Source: Labilibacter sediminis (GTDB taxonomy: Bacteria > Bacteroidota > Bacteroidia > Bacteroidales > Marinilabiliaceae). From it: a stretch of DNA of 64,000 bases. A model generated the notes under the pieces. The model was not told where the DNA came from. It made no database searches and saw nothing but the letters and a program-made list of their open reading frames with translations. Location: the NCBI RefSeq assembly GCF_005877885.1, contig NZ_VCHY01000023.1, forward strand, positions 45,387 to 109,386, read 5' to 3'. The translations under genes and the position numbers were made by a program. Shown in pieces: positions 9,259 to 19,800 of this stretch; position 1 is the stretch's first letter, and each line of letters begins with the position of its first letter.

Positions 9259-10297
9259 AATTATAATAATTGAATTGATTATTTCCTTTTTGAAATGTTT
9301 ATGACACTAAAATACCCATATCCTTCTTTTAGGGAGTGTCAGTATTAGATCGTGTAGTCTCATAAAATTGAAACGTATATATAGTTGATGCATGTATCTG
9401 TTTATGAGCGATTAAAGGAGGTCTTGTTTTTGAGAAAAAATCATGTTCAAATTTGATTTTATTTTAAAAATTTCTCAGAGGTGAAATTTGTGCAACTTTT
9501 TGAAATATATAGAGCAAGCAGAAATGCTATAAGATATACAAAGCAACTATACTACGCGATTAACTACATTATGTATTCGTATTTGCATATAAACAATAGC
9601 CCACCGATATACAAACGGATGAAGGTAGGGGTTAACAATCATTTCTCTCTAATAAAGTATAGAGAGCGCAACAGACTGAAATCAATAAGAAGGTTGTTTA
9701 AAAAGTTGCCTTGAAATTTTTCATTAAGAGAACCCAATGTTAAATTTCCTTAAGCAATACTGAAAAGAGCAATAATCATGAAGTTATTTTTTCTTAGTTT
9801 TTGTCTTCAAGCACAAAAGTAAGTCTGTAAGGGTTGAAAACCCAATACGATTGAGATTGAGGACAATATTGTCAGACAATAATAAATACATGGTTTTTTC
9901 CTGTAGATTCTGGATGGTGCCATATTTGATGTAATGGTTAATAAATAAAACCTCATTATGATTGCAATAAATCTCCCAGTATATAAAACAAATCTTTCAA
10001 GTTTCAATTTCGAAATGTTTCTCATGTGACAAACTTCGATTCATATTACACAATTTACTGGTATTTAGTTGTTTGTGCTTTTGTCTGTTTTGTTTTACAA
10101 CTATATTCGTTCGTTACATAAAAATTCAGGGCTAATGATATTGATAATTTATAAGTTATCTGAATGAGTTCAAACAAGCGAATTATTAATCATAAAATGA
10201 CCATTATGTGTCATCCTTAAGAATGTCTTTTTTATAAATGAAAAGGATTAAAGAGAGGGGTTACATGTGGTTATTTGAAAAAACAAAATCTAGAAAC
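9259..10297. other. Long AT-rich divergent intergenic region
   Basis: About 1 kb lies between the sulfatase operon on the minus strand and the LVIVD gene on the plus strand, so promoters for both should lie here. Two short open frames (9481-9714 plus, 9807-10025 minus) have no signal peptide, no recognisable domain and biased, low-complexity composition. I do not call them as genes. No RNA gene, repeat or clear operator was recognised. Confidence 0.55.
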
Positions 10298-12556
10298 ATG
10301 AAAAGAACATTTACCTTTTTAATTTTAATGGGGCTGTTGGCAATAGTCAATATCACTAAAGTTAATGCCCAGGATGTATATACCAAGCTTGGACACGTAG
10401 GAGGAGGAATTACAGAAGCGCTGGATTACGCCAATGGAAACTTGTATTACAATGTTGGTCAAAAGTTTATTGTTACAGATCAATCAAATCCGCAGGAAAC
10501 AAATGGTTTAGGAGAAATTATTTTACCTAAATTAATTAGAGAAATTTTAGTTATTGGCGACTATGCCTATGTTATTACATCAACTGATGTGGGAGAATTA
10601 TACATTTTAAATGTATCTAATCCCTCAAATATTACCATTGAATCTACAACGAATATTGGTTTGATGTTTGTTGATTTTTTTGATTTTGTTCTGGTAAATA
10701 TGGAGATTGCTGATGGATATGCATATATAAATATGATGTCTAATATTATTGTTATTGATATTAATAACAAAGCTAATCCATCCATTGTACAATTCTTTGA
10801 AGACCCGAACAATTCATTTGACGGAGGAATGGCTTTTAAAGGTAATTATATGCTAGCCAGTATATCAGATGAATTTGGCTTGGGTAAGTTAGCTGTTTAT
10901 GATATCACGGATAAAGCAAATATTAGCCTTGTAAACGATGTGGATACTATTAGAGGATACGGAGAAGATATCACCATTAATGGTAACTATGCTTATGTAA
11001 CAGAAGGAGATTATGGTTTTTCAAGTCATGATATTTCGGACATAACAAAACCCACACAGAAAGACACAAGTCAATATTACGGTTGGTACAGTGATATAGA
11101 AATTGCCAATGATTATGCATATATCACTTTAGCAAGTGGGGGTATGGTAGTGGTAGATGTGATTGATCCAACCTCTATTCCTAATATGCCGGATGGGGAG
11201 CATTTTTCACCGGTAGAATACTCAAACACCTCTGCTGTTGCAGTTAATAACAGTTATGCATATTTAGCTTCAGGTATCTCCGGACTGGAAATCCTGGATG
11301 TTTCAGATTCATATTTCCCGAACCCGATTACTTTAGAGTGGATTGAAGGTGGTGGTAGAAGTACCGATGTTGTAGCCCGGGATGGAATGATGTATACCTC
11401 CAACGGAACTGCCGGATTAACCATTGTAAATATTGAAGATCCTGCAGTGCCTAAAGTTATAACTTCAGTAGATGTAGGCTTCTATTGCTATACTACAGTG
11501 CTGGATGGCGATTATGCTTACGTTGGACATTCAAAAGGTATATCTATTGTAGATATTAGCGATCCAATAAATGCATCTGTTGTTGGAGAATACATAAAGG
11601 ATGGGAATTCGAATGCAGTTCGTGGTATCGAAATAAAAGGAAACAGAGCTTATATTGCCATGGATGGTCAAGGGGTAGTTGTTTTAGATATTTCAAATAA
11701 AACTACTCCTTCAAAAGTTACTTACTTAAAAGCTACTTATGTATTAGAAACGGATGAATTCGGAACCCCAACGGTTACAGACAACGGTTATGCCAATGAT
11801 GTGATCATTATAGGTGATTATTTATACGTAGCCGATAGGAATATAGGTACTTACAGCAGCAGTAAAGGTCCTATTAGTATTTGGAATATAAGCAATCCGG
11901 ATAACATTACGCACCATAAGAACTTAACCTATGTTAGTTCAAAAGAAAAGTATCACTGGGTAAACCGTTTTCAAAAGAAAGGCGATTATTTGTATGTAGC
12001 CGATGATGCAGGAATCTACCTTCTTGATGTTTGGGATCCTGCTGATCCTATCTTTGAAAAAGAACTAACAGCGGTTGAAATTACCGATATAGCTATTGTA
12101 GGAGATTATTTATACGCTGCACGTTCTTCTAAATTGTTAATTTTTGATATTTCAAATCCGTTTACACTAGCGAAGAAGGCAGAATATCCTAAAATGGATT
12201 ATGGTTATGGTGTAGGTGCTATAGATAACTTGTTCTTTTATGCCGATCTGGATGCAGGTGTGCATATTGTAAGAAATAACTTGCTTCCGGAACCAACTAC
12301 CGATGTTAAGGAGAATAGTATTGAGGGATTAAATGTATATCCAAACCCATTCACTTCCGGTTTCTTTGTAAATGCACATGCAACTATCACTAATGTTGAG
12401 GTATATAATGTGGCAGGTCAAAAAATACAACAGGAAGTTGTACTAAATGGAAACCAGGTGGAAGTTAAGTCTTCTGATTGGAATGCTGGAGTTTACCTGA
12501 TAACAGTTACCGATAATGAAGGTAATGTAGCTACTATAAAAATGGTGAAGCATTAA
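10298..12556 (+). CDS. LVIVD-repeat beta-propeller protein, T9SS-secreted
   Basis: The first ATG in the frame is at 10238, but a signal peptide (MKRTFTFLILMGLLAIVNIT...NAQ) starts at the ATG at 10298, so I take that start (752 residues). The body consists of about a dozen ~45-residue repeats of the pattern GNYAYVT...GL-x-I-x-DISNP, the LVIVD repeat. This repeat forms a beta-propeller found in many secreted proteins of unknown function. The last ~80 residues are a T9SS type A sorting domain (YPNPFTSGFFVN ... VYNVAGQKI ... GVYLITVTDNEG). It is probably an extracellular binding or adhesion protein. It is followed by a hairpin at 12597-12645 and looks monocistronic. Confidence 0.85.
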   Translation: MKRTFTFLILMGLLAIVNITKVNAQDVYTKLGHVGGGITEALDYANGNLYYNVGQKFIVTDQSNPQETNGLGEIILPKLIREILVIGDYAYVITSTDVGELYILNVSNPSNITIESTTNIGLMFVDFFDFVLVNMEIADGYAYINMMSNIIVIDINNKANPSIVQFFEDPNNSFDGGMAFKGNYMLASISDEFGLGKLAVYDITDKANISLVNDVDTIRGYGEDITINGNYAYVTEGDYGFSSHDISDITKPTQKDTSQYYGWYSDIEIANDYAYITLASGGMVVVDVIDPTSIPNMPDGEHFSPVEYSNTSAVAVNNSYAYLASGISGLEILDVSDSYFPNPITLEWIEGGGRSTDVVARDGMMYTSNGTAGLTIVNIEDPAVPKVITSVDVGFYCYTTVLDGDYAYVGHSKGISIVDISDPINASVVGEYIKDGNSNAVRGIEIKGNRAYIAMDGQGVVVLDISNKTTPSKVTYLKATYVLETDEFGTPTVTDNGYANDVIIIGDYLYVADRNIGTYSSSKGPISIWNISNPDNITHHKNLTYVSSKEKYHWVNRFQKKGDYLYVADDAGIYLLDVWDPADPIFEKELTAVEITDIAIVGDYLYAARSSKLLIFDISNPFTLAKKAEYPKMDYGYGVGAIDNLFFYADLDAGVHIVRNNLLPEPTTDVKENSIEGLNVYPNPFTSGFFVNAHATITNVEVYNVAGQKIQQEVVLNGNQVEVKSSDWNAGVYLITVTDNEGNVATIKMVKH

Positions 12557-12596
12557 TCTATTGCTTTTGAATTAGTTTGTTATGTGAGATTAATTA

Positions 12597-12645
12597 CTGA
12601 AACAGCTTTACTCCATTTGGAGAAGTGAAAGTAAAGCTGTTTCAG
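12597..12645 (+). terminator. Hairpin after the LVIVD gene, probable terminator
   Basis: CTGAAACAGCTTTACT (12597-12612) pairs with AGTAAAGCTGTTTCAG (12630-12645), 16 perfect base pairs. The T tract after it is short, so it may act partly as an mRNA 3' stabiliser. Confidence 0.6.
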
Positions 12646-12767
12646 TTTACCATAATTTAAATGCCTTAACCTAATAACCCGAGTTCTTTAGTTTTATTGA
12701 TCTCAGGTTAATGTCGTTTTCAGTATAGAACAACAAGATTTTGGGAATATTCATAAATCAATCGGCA

Positions 12768-13484
12768 ATGAAATATATCATTATTAGTTTACTTGTTTTA
12801 ATATTCGGAGGTATTGTATATGCTCAAAATCCTGTTGAGTATAAGGGTGAAAGCATAAATTATGTAGATGAAAATAATAACAAGCAAGGTGTATGGAAGT
12901 TATATTCCGCGGATGATAATTTAGCTCCACATGGTAGTGTATATCTTGAATGCAAATTCAAGGATAATATAATTGATGGAATAGTTAAGATAAAGAAACG
13001 CAAGAAAACTATTATTGAAATAACTCCTCACATATCACACGAAGAAAAAGCAAGCTTTATTGCATTTAGAGGAAACGGGAAAATTTCCGGTTACATAGTT
13101 CAAGGTAAAAAGGGAATAGAAGTTTTTGATTCAGGAATGAATGAATTACCTGAAAAAGAAAGCGAATGGATCAAAACAAGAATTGAATTTCTACCACTTT
13201 ACTATGGCGGAACTGAAAAACTGAAAGATTTCATAAAAGATACTGCAAAATCCCATCATGTTGAGGGAGAAAGAGGGAGGATTATGGTAAAGTACGTGGT
13301 GGATTCAAATGGTTTTGTACAGAAGGTTCAAGTCGCAAAAAAAATAGATGCTACAGCTGATCCCAAAGGATTATTAGATAAAGAAGCTATCCGCGTTGTA
13401 AAATCTTTTCCAAGGATGCAACCGGGTTTTCAAGGATATCGGTTTGTAAAAGTAAGTTATGTAGCACCGATAAACTTTAGATAA
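12768..13484 (+). CDS. Periplasmic protein with YwqK/MORN-like start and TonB C-terminal domain
   Basis: I choose the ATG at 12768 (238 residues) because the signal peptide MKYIIISLLVLIFGGIVYAQ starts there; the frame opens at 12741. The N-terminal part has NNKQGVWKLYSADD and GSVYLECKFKDNIIDG, the pattern of MORN/YwqK-type repeats. The C-terminal ~75 residues match the TonB C-terminal fold (GRIMVKYVVDSNGFVQKVQV ... LDKEAIRVVKSFPRMQPGFQ). Unlike true TonB it has a cleavable signal, no membrane anchor and no proline-rich spacer, so it cannot transduce energy in the usual way. It stands alone between two T9SS-secreted genes. Function unknown. Confidence 0.75.
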   Translation: MKYIIISLLVLIFGGIVYAQNPVEYKGESINYVDENNNKQGVWKLYSADDNLAPHGSVYLECKFKDNIIDGIVKIKKRKKTIIEITPHISHEEKASFIAFRGNGKISGYIVQGKKGIEVFDSGMNELPEKESEWIKTRIEFLPLYYGGTEKLKDFIKDTAKSHHVEGERGRIMVKYVVDSNGFVQKVQVAKKIDATADPKGLLDKEAIRVVKSFPRMQPGFQGYRFVKVSYVAPINFR

Positions 13485-13582
13485 AAAAATACAGGCATGA
13501 TGCGAAAGTTTGATTTATCCATGTGCCGAAGAGTCTGCGAGGAAAGTATGTTTAGATAAAACAAACATTTAATAAAAATAAA

Positions 13583-16195
13583 ATGAGAATACTAATTACA
13601 TTCATAATATTTACATTTTTAGGAATAACGGTGAATGGACAAAGGCAAACCAACGAAAAGCCCTTGTCAATGCAAGGTAACCTTCAGGGTTTAAAGTCGT
13701 CCTTAGCTCAAAAACACCTGAAAGTATTGGATATTGCCCATGAGCTGGAGCATGATATGGCTTTTGAAATTGATAATCGTTACGGGGTTTACGAAGAAGT
13801 TGATATAGATATAAAAACTATGGGTACACTATCTTCAGTAAAAGATATTCCGGGTCAGGAGAATGGTACTTTATATAGATATCAAGTATCTGCACCAAAC
13901 TGTTTTTCATTAAGCCTGTTGTTCGGGAAGTACCATATTCCGGAAGGAGCAAAAGTATTTGTTTATACACCCGGATATACAACGGTTTTAGGTGCTTTTA
14001 CAAATCAGAATAATAAAGGAGGTGGTATTTTGCCGATTGCTGATATAAGTGCAGATGAGCTTATCATTGAATATTTTGAACCTGATCATGTTGAGTTTGC
14101 AGGTGAGCTTGTTCTAAAAAGCGTAGGTAAAGCTTATAGAGAATTAGATCAGGCCTTTCAGGAGAAAAGTCAGGAGAATGGTCTGGTTGATATTAATTGT
14201 AACGAAGGAAAAGATTACCAGTTAGAAAAACATGCCGTAGCTCGTATGACCTACGAGGTTGGAGGAGAAGCTTATTTGTGTACAGGTGCCTTAATAAATA
14301 ATACCAATAACGATGGAACACCATATTTTTTAACAGCAGCTCATTGTATCAGTTCCTTTTCGGAAGCTCAAACTCTTATTACCTATTTTAAGTATGAAAA
14401 TGAAACCTGCGGCGGTATTGTAGGCGGTTATAAAACAATTGCCGGTTCAGAGTTACTGGCTACAAATACAGATAGCGACTTTACTTTACTGGAGCTGGAC
14501 GAACAACCGGATGCAACCTATCAACCATATTTTGCAGGTTGGGATGCAACAGAAAATTTAACAACAGGAAGCTTTGGTATTCATCATCCTCAAGGTTTAC
14601 CTAAAAAAGTATCTATTGGTTTTGATACTCCGGTGTCTTTTTCTTATGGTATTGATTGGGCTGCTGATGGTTCAGCTTTTGCCCCGGCAGATTCGCATTG
14701 GGAAGTATGGTGGGATATAGGTAAAACAGAAGGTGGCTCATCGGGTTCCCCCATGTTTGATACTAACGGAAGAGTAATTGGTCAATTGCATGGTGGTGAT
14801 TACTTCTCTGACCTGTATGGTAAATTTTCCTATTCTTTCGACAATAATAGTGCTGTAGATAAGCAGTTAAAACATTGGCTGGTAAAAGATGGAAGCGATA
14901 CTCGACAGTTAGATGGATATTTTCCGCCTGATAACGAAATACAAGCTAACTTTTATGTTAATGAGCAAACGATTTGCGTAGGGGCAGATATTACCTTACA
15001 AAACAAATCCAACTTTGGTGCAAATCAGTATACCTGGGAAATTACACCAACAGACTTTGAATTTATAGATGGAACAGATGCGAACTCAGAAAATCCAAGG
15101 GTACGTTTTACAGCGAGAGGAAACTTTGATATTACACTTACTGCTACCGATGGGGTAAGAACAGATGTTATTTTTAAGGATAATGCAGTTCGGACAAAGC
15201 CTATTATTTATCTGAATATTGATGAAGTGCTTACTAATTACATTCAGTTAGGAGGCACGGGAGTGTTAAAAACCAGCGGATTTGAAACGGTAAGCTGGTC
15301 TGTTACGGATCCTGCACTAGCTGATATGTTTGAATTTTCTTACGAAGATTTTGGAAGAACATTGATGAACCTTAAAGAAGGTGCTACTCCAAGCGGATAT
15401 ATGAATGTTCCCCTACAGGTAACAGCTTCACAGGCATCTTGTGCTGCCACCGAAAATACTCAATTGATTATTCCATTTAACGATTTGTTGGATGGTGCGC
15501 AAGCCATAAATACAGGTTCAATATATGGACCATATAGTAATGTTTTTGCCTCTCCTTCAGAAAATGAACCATACCCAAATGTTGGAGATTGTACAAGTGA
15601 GTTAAGTTGGTGCGATTGTAGTTTTATACCATTTATTGTAGACAACAGTTTGTGGTATAGCTTTGAAGCTCCTTCAACCGGTAACGTTCGCATCGAAACC
15701 TCAGGTATGGATACTCAAATAGCTCTTTACGAAGCAGAAAGTACCGAAGATATTATGTCGGGAGACGAATCCAGATACAATATTTTAGCCGCTAATGACG
15801 ATGTGCAACTTCGTTCAGATGGTTCATCTGTCATTGGAAAAACATCAGTAGTACCGGGTAGGACATATTATGTACAGGTTGATGGTTCTGGTTGTGGAGC
15901 TCAGGGGGAGTTTAATATTCAAGTTATTGAAGAGGCTGCTACCTCAATTTATGATCATTCATCGTATAACTTAAGTATATTCCCTAACCCGTTTAAAAAT
16001 GAGATAAACGTGGAATCTGATGTTGAAATAGCTCAAATTGAGGTTTATGGTATGGATGGCTTAAAGGTATTTAACCAGCCGGTTAACGCCTTTAGACAAA
16101 CTGTAAGCTTAGCGGATATTGCCGGGGGTAACTACGTGTTGGTAGTGAAATATGCCAATGGTAATACGGATAGAGAGTTAATACAGAAGTTTTAA
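13583..16195 (+). CDS. Lysyl-endopeptidase-like trypsin-fold protease, T9SS-secreted
   Basis: 870 residues with a signal peptide ending near VNGQ (residue 20). A pro-region leads to a chymotrypsin-fold domain of the Achromobacter lysyl endopeptidase type. The visible triad is His254 (FLTAAHCIS), Asp299 (TDSDFTLLEL) and Ser387 (GGSSGSPMF). A PKD-like module (about 455-525) follows, then a jelly-roll of the pre-peptidase C-terminal type (about 630-775). The T9SS type A sorting domain is IFPNPFKNEINVESD...GNYVLVVKYANG. It should be an extracellular protease. A small lipoprotein gene starts 9 bases downstream and is probably cotranscribed. Confidence 0.88.
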   Translation: MRILITFIIFTFLGITVNGQRQTNEKPLSMQGNLQGLKSSLAQKHLKVLDIAHELEHDMAFEIDNRYGVYEEVDIDIKTMGTLSSVKDIPGQENGTLYRYQVSAPNCFSLSLLFGKYHIPEGAKVFVYTPGYTTVLGAFTNQNNKGGGILPIADISADELIIEYFEPDHVEFAGELVLKSVGKAYRELDQAFQEKSQENGLVDINCNEGKDYQLEKHAVARMTYEVGGEAYLCTGALINNTNNDGTPYFLTAAHCISSFSEAQTLITYFKYENETCGGIVGGYKTIAGSELLATNTDSDFTLLELDEQPDATYQPYFAGWDATENLTTGSFGIHHPQGLPKKVSIGFDTPVSFSYGIDWAADGSAFAPADSHWEVWWDIGKTEGGSSGSPMFDTNGRVIGQLHGGDYFSDLYGKFSYSFDNNSAVDKQLKHWLVKDGSDTRQLDGYFPPDNEIQANFYVNEQTICVGADITLQNKSNFGANQYTWEITPTDFEFIDGTDANSENPRVRFTARGNFDITLTATDGVRTDVIFKDNAVRTKPIIYLNIDEVLTNYIQLGGTGVLKTSGFETVSWSVTDPALADMFEFSYEDFGRTLMNLKEGATPSGYMNVPLQVTASQASCAATENTQLIIPFNDLLDGAQAINTGSIYGPYSNVFASPSENEPYPNVGDCTSELSWCDCSFIPFIVDNSLWYSFEAPSTGNVRIETSGMDTQIALYEAESTEDIMSGDESRYNILAANDDVQLRSDGSSVIGKTSVVPGRTYYVQVDGSGCGAQGEFNIQVIEEAATSIYDHSSYNLSIFPNPFKNEINVESDVEIAQIEVYGMDGLKVFNQPVNAFRQTVSLADIAGGNYVLVVKYANGNTDRELIQKF

Positions 16196-16204
16196 GGATA
16201 GAGT

Positions 16205-16597
16205 ATGAAGTATTGTTCAGTTCTAATATTATTGATAGTTGCAGTAGTATTTGTGCAATGTAAAACCGGACTCAATACGCAGGTTGCCGATGTAAGTACA
16301 ACGGAGATTTACAATAAGAATCGAACATACTGTATTAAGTTCGAAAAAGAAAGACGCTTTAATGATAGAGTTAGTAGGTTTTATATTGTAAAAGTTGAAG
16401 GTTTAGATACTACCTATCAAAGTAATGGTCAGCTTCAGTTTCTAGGCTGGGAAGATACATACATCATTAAATGCAGGAGAATATTAGGAACGATGGACAA
16501 AAAGAGCTCAAATCTATCGGAGGCTCATTTAACGGAAGGTAAGGTATGTTACCTCGATGTAAAAAAGGGACAAGTAATCAAGAAAAATTTTAAATAA
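16205..16597 (+). CDS. Small lipoprotein of unknown function
   Basis: 130 residues. The signal ends in VVFVQC, a plausible lipobox with Cys19, so it should be lipid-anchored. The remainder is a charged, mostly beta-type sequence with two further cysteines (in TYCIKF and IIKCRR) and a third near the end (KVCYLD). No domain was recognised. It begins 9 bases after the protease stop, indicating a shared transcript. It could modulate or accompany the protease, but nothing in the sequence proves it. Confidence 0.72.
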   Translation: MKYCSVLILLIVAVVFVQCKTGLNTQVADVSTTEIYNKNRTYCIKFEKERRFNDRVSRFYIVKVEGLDTTYQSNGQLQFLGWEDTYIIKCRRILGTMDKKSSNLSEAHLTEGKVCYLDVKKGQVIKKNFK

Positions 16598-16612
16598 TAC
16601 CAAATGAGGTTT

Positions 16613-16654
16613 ATAATGCCGCATTGAAAAGACAAGTTTTATATGCGGCATTAT
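16613..16654 (+). terminator. Hairpin after the protease-lipoprotein pair
   Basis: ATAATGCCGCAT (16613-16624) pairs perfectly with ATGCGGCATTAT (16643-16654), 16 bases past the lipoprotein stop. No long T run follows, so this is a probable rather than certain terminator. Confidence 0.55.
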
Positions 16655-16803
16655 ATGGGTATTGAAAGAAAATTATAAACGAATGAAACGACCATGTAAA
16701 ATTGATTATCCAAATTGACACTCAGGAGGATGATCAAATTTATTTGGGAGTTCCACCAGCCTGCGGTTGGCAGGTCTGACAATTGGAAAATAACTTTAAA
16801 CAG

Positions 16804-19800
16804 ATGAAAAAAAAGGTATTAATTATTGGAGGCGTTGTACTGTCTTTAATACTCGGAGCAACAATTTTGGAATATTGTGTTGGTCAGGAAGGTGACAACC
16901 AGTGGCAGGCATACTATACCAAAAAGAAAGAACGAAGAGAAAAAGGACTTCCGGGCAATAAGAAAATGAGAGTGGGGGAGTTAACAGAGTATTTCCATCA
17001 GATAAGAACAAAATGGGGGGAAGAAGAATCTAATTATCCGGCCAATTATTTAATGACAGAATTAAATAAGGTACGTAGTACTTTAAAAGCAGGTAATGCC
17101 GCAGGGATACATTGGGAATTAAGGGGACCCGGTAATGTTGGTGGGCGAACACGTTCGGTTATTGTAGATATTACAGACCCAACAAACGCAACCTGGTTTG
17201 CCGGTTCTGCCACCGGAGGTATCTGGAAAACTACAGACGAGGGAGCCAACTGGACAAATATTTCATCTGATATTCCTTACCAGTCTATATCAAGTGTAGT
17301 ACAGGCTCCATCCAATCGTAATGTATTATATGCCGGAACAGGAGAAAGTTTTCCCGGAGCTATGGGAACAACAGGAGGCGGAGTTTTTAAAAGTACCGAC
17401 AAAGGAAATAGTTGGACGCATTGTGTAGCAACAGGGAATGATGAAAATTTCCGATTTGTAAACCGTATCATTGTTAGCAATACCGATGAAGATATCATAT
17501 TGGCAGCTACTAATTTTGGTATCTACAAGAGTATAAACGGAGGAGATAGCTGGAATGAAGTTTATGCTTCTGATACTAGAGTTGAACATATAGTAAGCGA
17601 GCCTAATAACTTTTCAGTATTATATGCTGGTGTTAACAGTCAGGGAGTAATGCGTTCCTTAGATGCTGGTGATACATGGTCTTTTATTAATAACGGTTTT
17701 CTTGGAGGTAATAACCGCTACGAATTAGCAGTTAGCCCATCCAACCCCAGTCGTATTTTTGCCAGTGTAGGGAATAATTCAAGAGGGTCAGATTTATACG
17801 TTTCATCCGATAAAGGAGATCAATGGTATTTGGTTAAAAATACTTTAGGCTTGGCTGTTGATTATCTGGGAGGTCAAGCTTCTTATGATAATGCTATTGC
17901 GGTTCATCCTTATCATGATGATACGGTTTTTGTAGCCGGTGTAAATAGCTGGAAAATTGCTATTTCAAATAGTTTTTTAACACAAAATGCACTAACCGAT
18001 TTTAATACTGAAGAGATTGAAAACCTGATATCGTTTGTTGATTTTGGAGGACCTTACCCGGGTATTGAGATTGGTGATAATGAAGAATCCGTTGGTTTAA
18101 GTGGAGATGATTACGTAAGTGTAGAAATAAGATTTGGACCGGGACTTTCGCAAAAAGCGCATCGTTTTACAGTACCCGATCAAGCAACATCAGGTGTACC
18201 GGCAGCAGATTATACTTATCAGGACTATGTTGATGTTCCATTTGAAGTTTGGGATGTAGATAATAACGTACAGTTAATGTGTTCTTTCCGTGATCAGGAA
18301 AAGGACGGTGCTTTCAATTTGTACGAAACCATTGGAGAAAATTATGGCGAAAGAGGACGTGAATATTTATTCATCAATTCAGTTCCTTATAACGCCGATG
18401 CACCGGATGTTAATATTGCAACCCAAGGAGGACGTTCATATAAATTGATTTATTTCCTATGGCCGGAATTGACTCCGGGAGCTACCTGGGAGCCTGAAAA
18501 TATGCCGGAAGTAAAAGCGCAAATTACCTGGGGTGAAATAGAATACCAAAAAGGTGCTGTTTTTAATGTTTCAGATGCCTATGGGGAGTACTCAGGAAGA
18601 AATACTTACGATTCTGAAGCAGGACAGAGTGAAACACATATACCCGGTTTTCATCCGGATCATCATGTATTAACCATCGTTCCTATCAGCGAAAGCGAAA
18701 ATAAATTTTGGGTGGTAAACGGAAACGATGGCGGACTTGGATTGTCAAAAGATAACGGTTTTACTTTTCAGCAGTTTGTTAAAGGGTACGTTACTTCACA
18801 ATTTCATGGAATATCTAAAAAACCGGGAGCCAATGAATATATTGGTGGTATGCAGGATAACGGTACCTGGCAATCGCCTAAAAATGCTGAAGCAACAGCC
18901 GAAAGTGATTACGTTTTCAGAATTGGTGGAGATGGTTTTCAAACAGTTTGGCATGCTACCAATCCGGATAAAATGATGGGTAGTGTCTATTTTAACCAGG
19001 TAATGGTAAGTACCGATGGTGGTAGAATATGGAACTATGCGGATGCGGGTATGTCGGGTGACGGGCCATTTGTTACCAAACTAACTATGATACCAAGAAA
19101 ACCGGATAGAGTATATGCCGTAGGGTCAAGAGGACTTTGGTATACAGGTAATTTTGGAGCCTCTACATGGAGAGAAAAAGTTCTTCCTTCCGGATGGTCG
19201 CCGATAGGTTACCCAATCAGTTCGCATGAAATAAAATACTCCATTGCCAATGATTCTATATTATGGGCAGGGGCTGCACTAGCAGGCGATTGGAGAATTT
19301 ATGTTTCTACCGATTTAGCCCGAAAATGGACCGAAGTTAATATGCCTGAAACCCCTATTAATGCCTATATCTCAGGCCTGGAAACACACCCAACGCGTGA
19401 AGAAACAGCTTATCTGATTTATAGTATTTATGGTGAAGGTAAAATATTACGTACCGAAGACCTGGGACAAACATGGGAGGATATCACCGGATTTAACGGA
19501 GGTAGTTCAAGCAATAATGGCTTCCCTGATGTAGGTTGCTTATCATTAATGGCATTTCCTGATAATCCCGATCGCTTATGGGCCGGTACAGAACTAGGTA
19601 TTGTGGAATCTCTGGATAACGGAGAATCATGGCATTTATTAAATAGTGATTTACCAACAGTACCAATTAATCAAATATTCTATCAGGATGATCAGGTGGT
19701 AGTGGGTACATTCGGTCGTGGAATATGGTCGTATGATCATACTCCTGAAACTCCAACCTCAATCAGTTCATCTCTTATTGAAGTTGATGTTAATGTTTAC

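Noticed and set aside
9481..9714. 77-codon open frame on the plus strand
   Set aside because: Rich in Tyr, Arg, Lys, Asn as expected from AT-rich noncoding DNA; no signal, domain or neighbour relation.
9807..10025. 72-codon open frame on the minus strand
   Set aside because: No domain or plausible start context; lies in a divergent promoter region.
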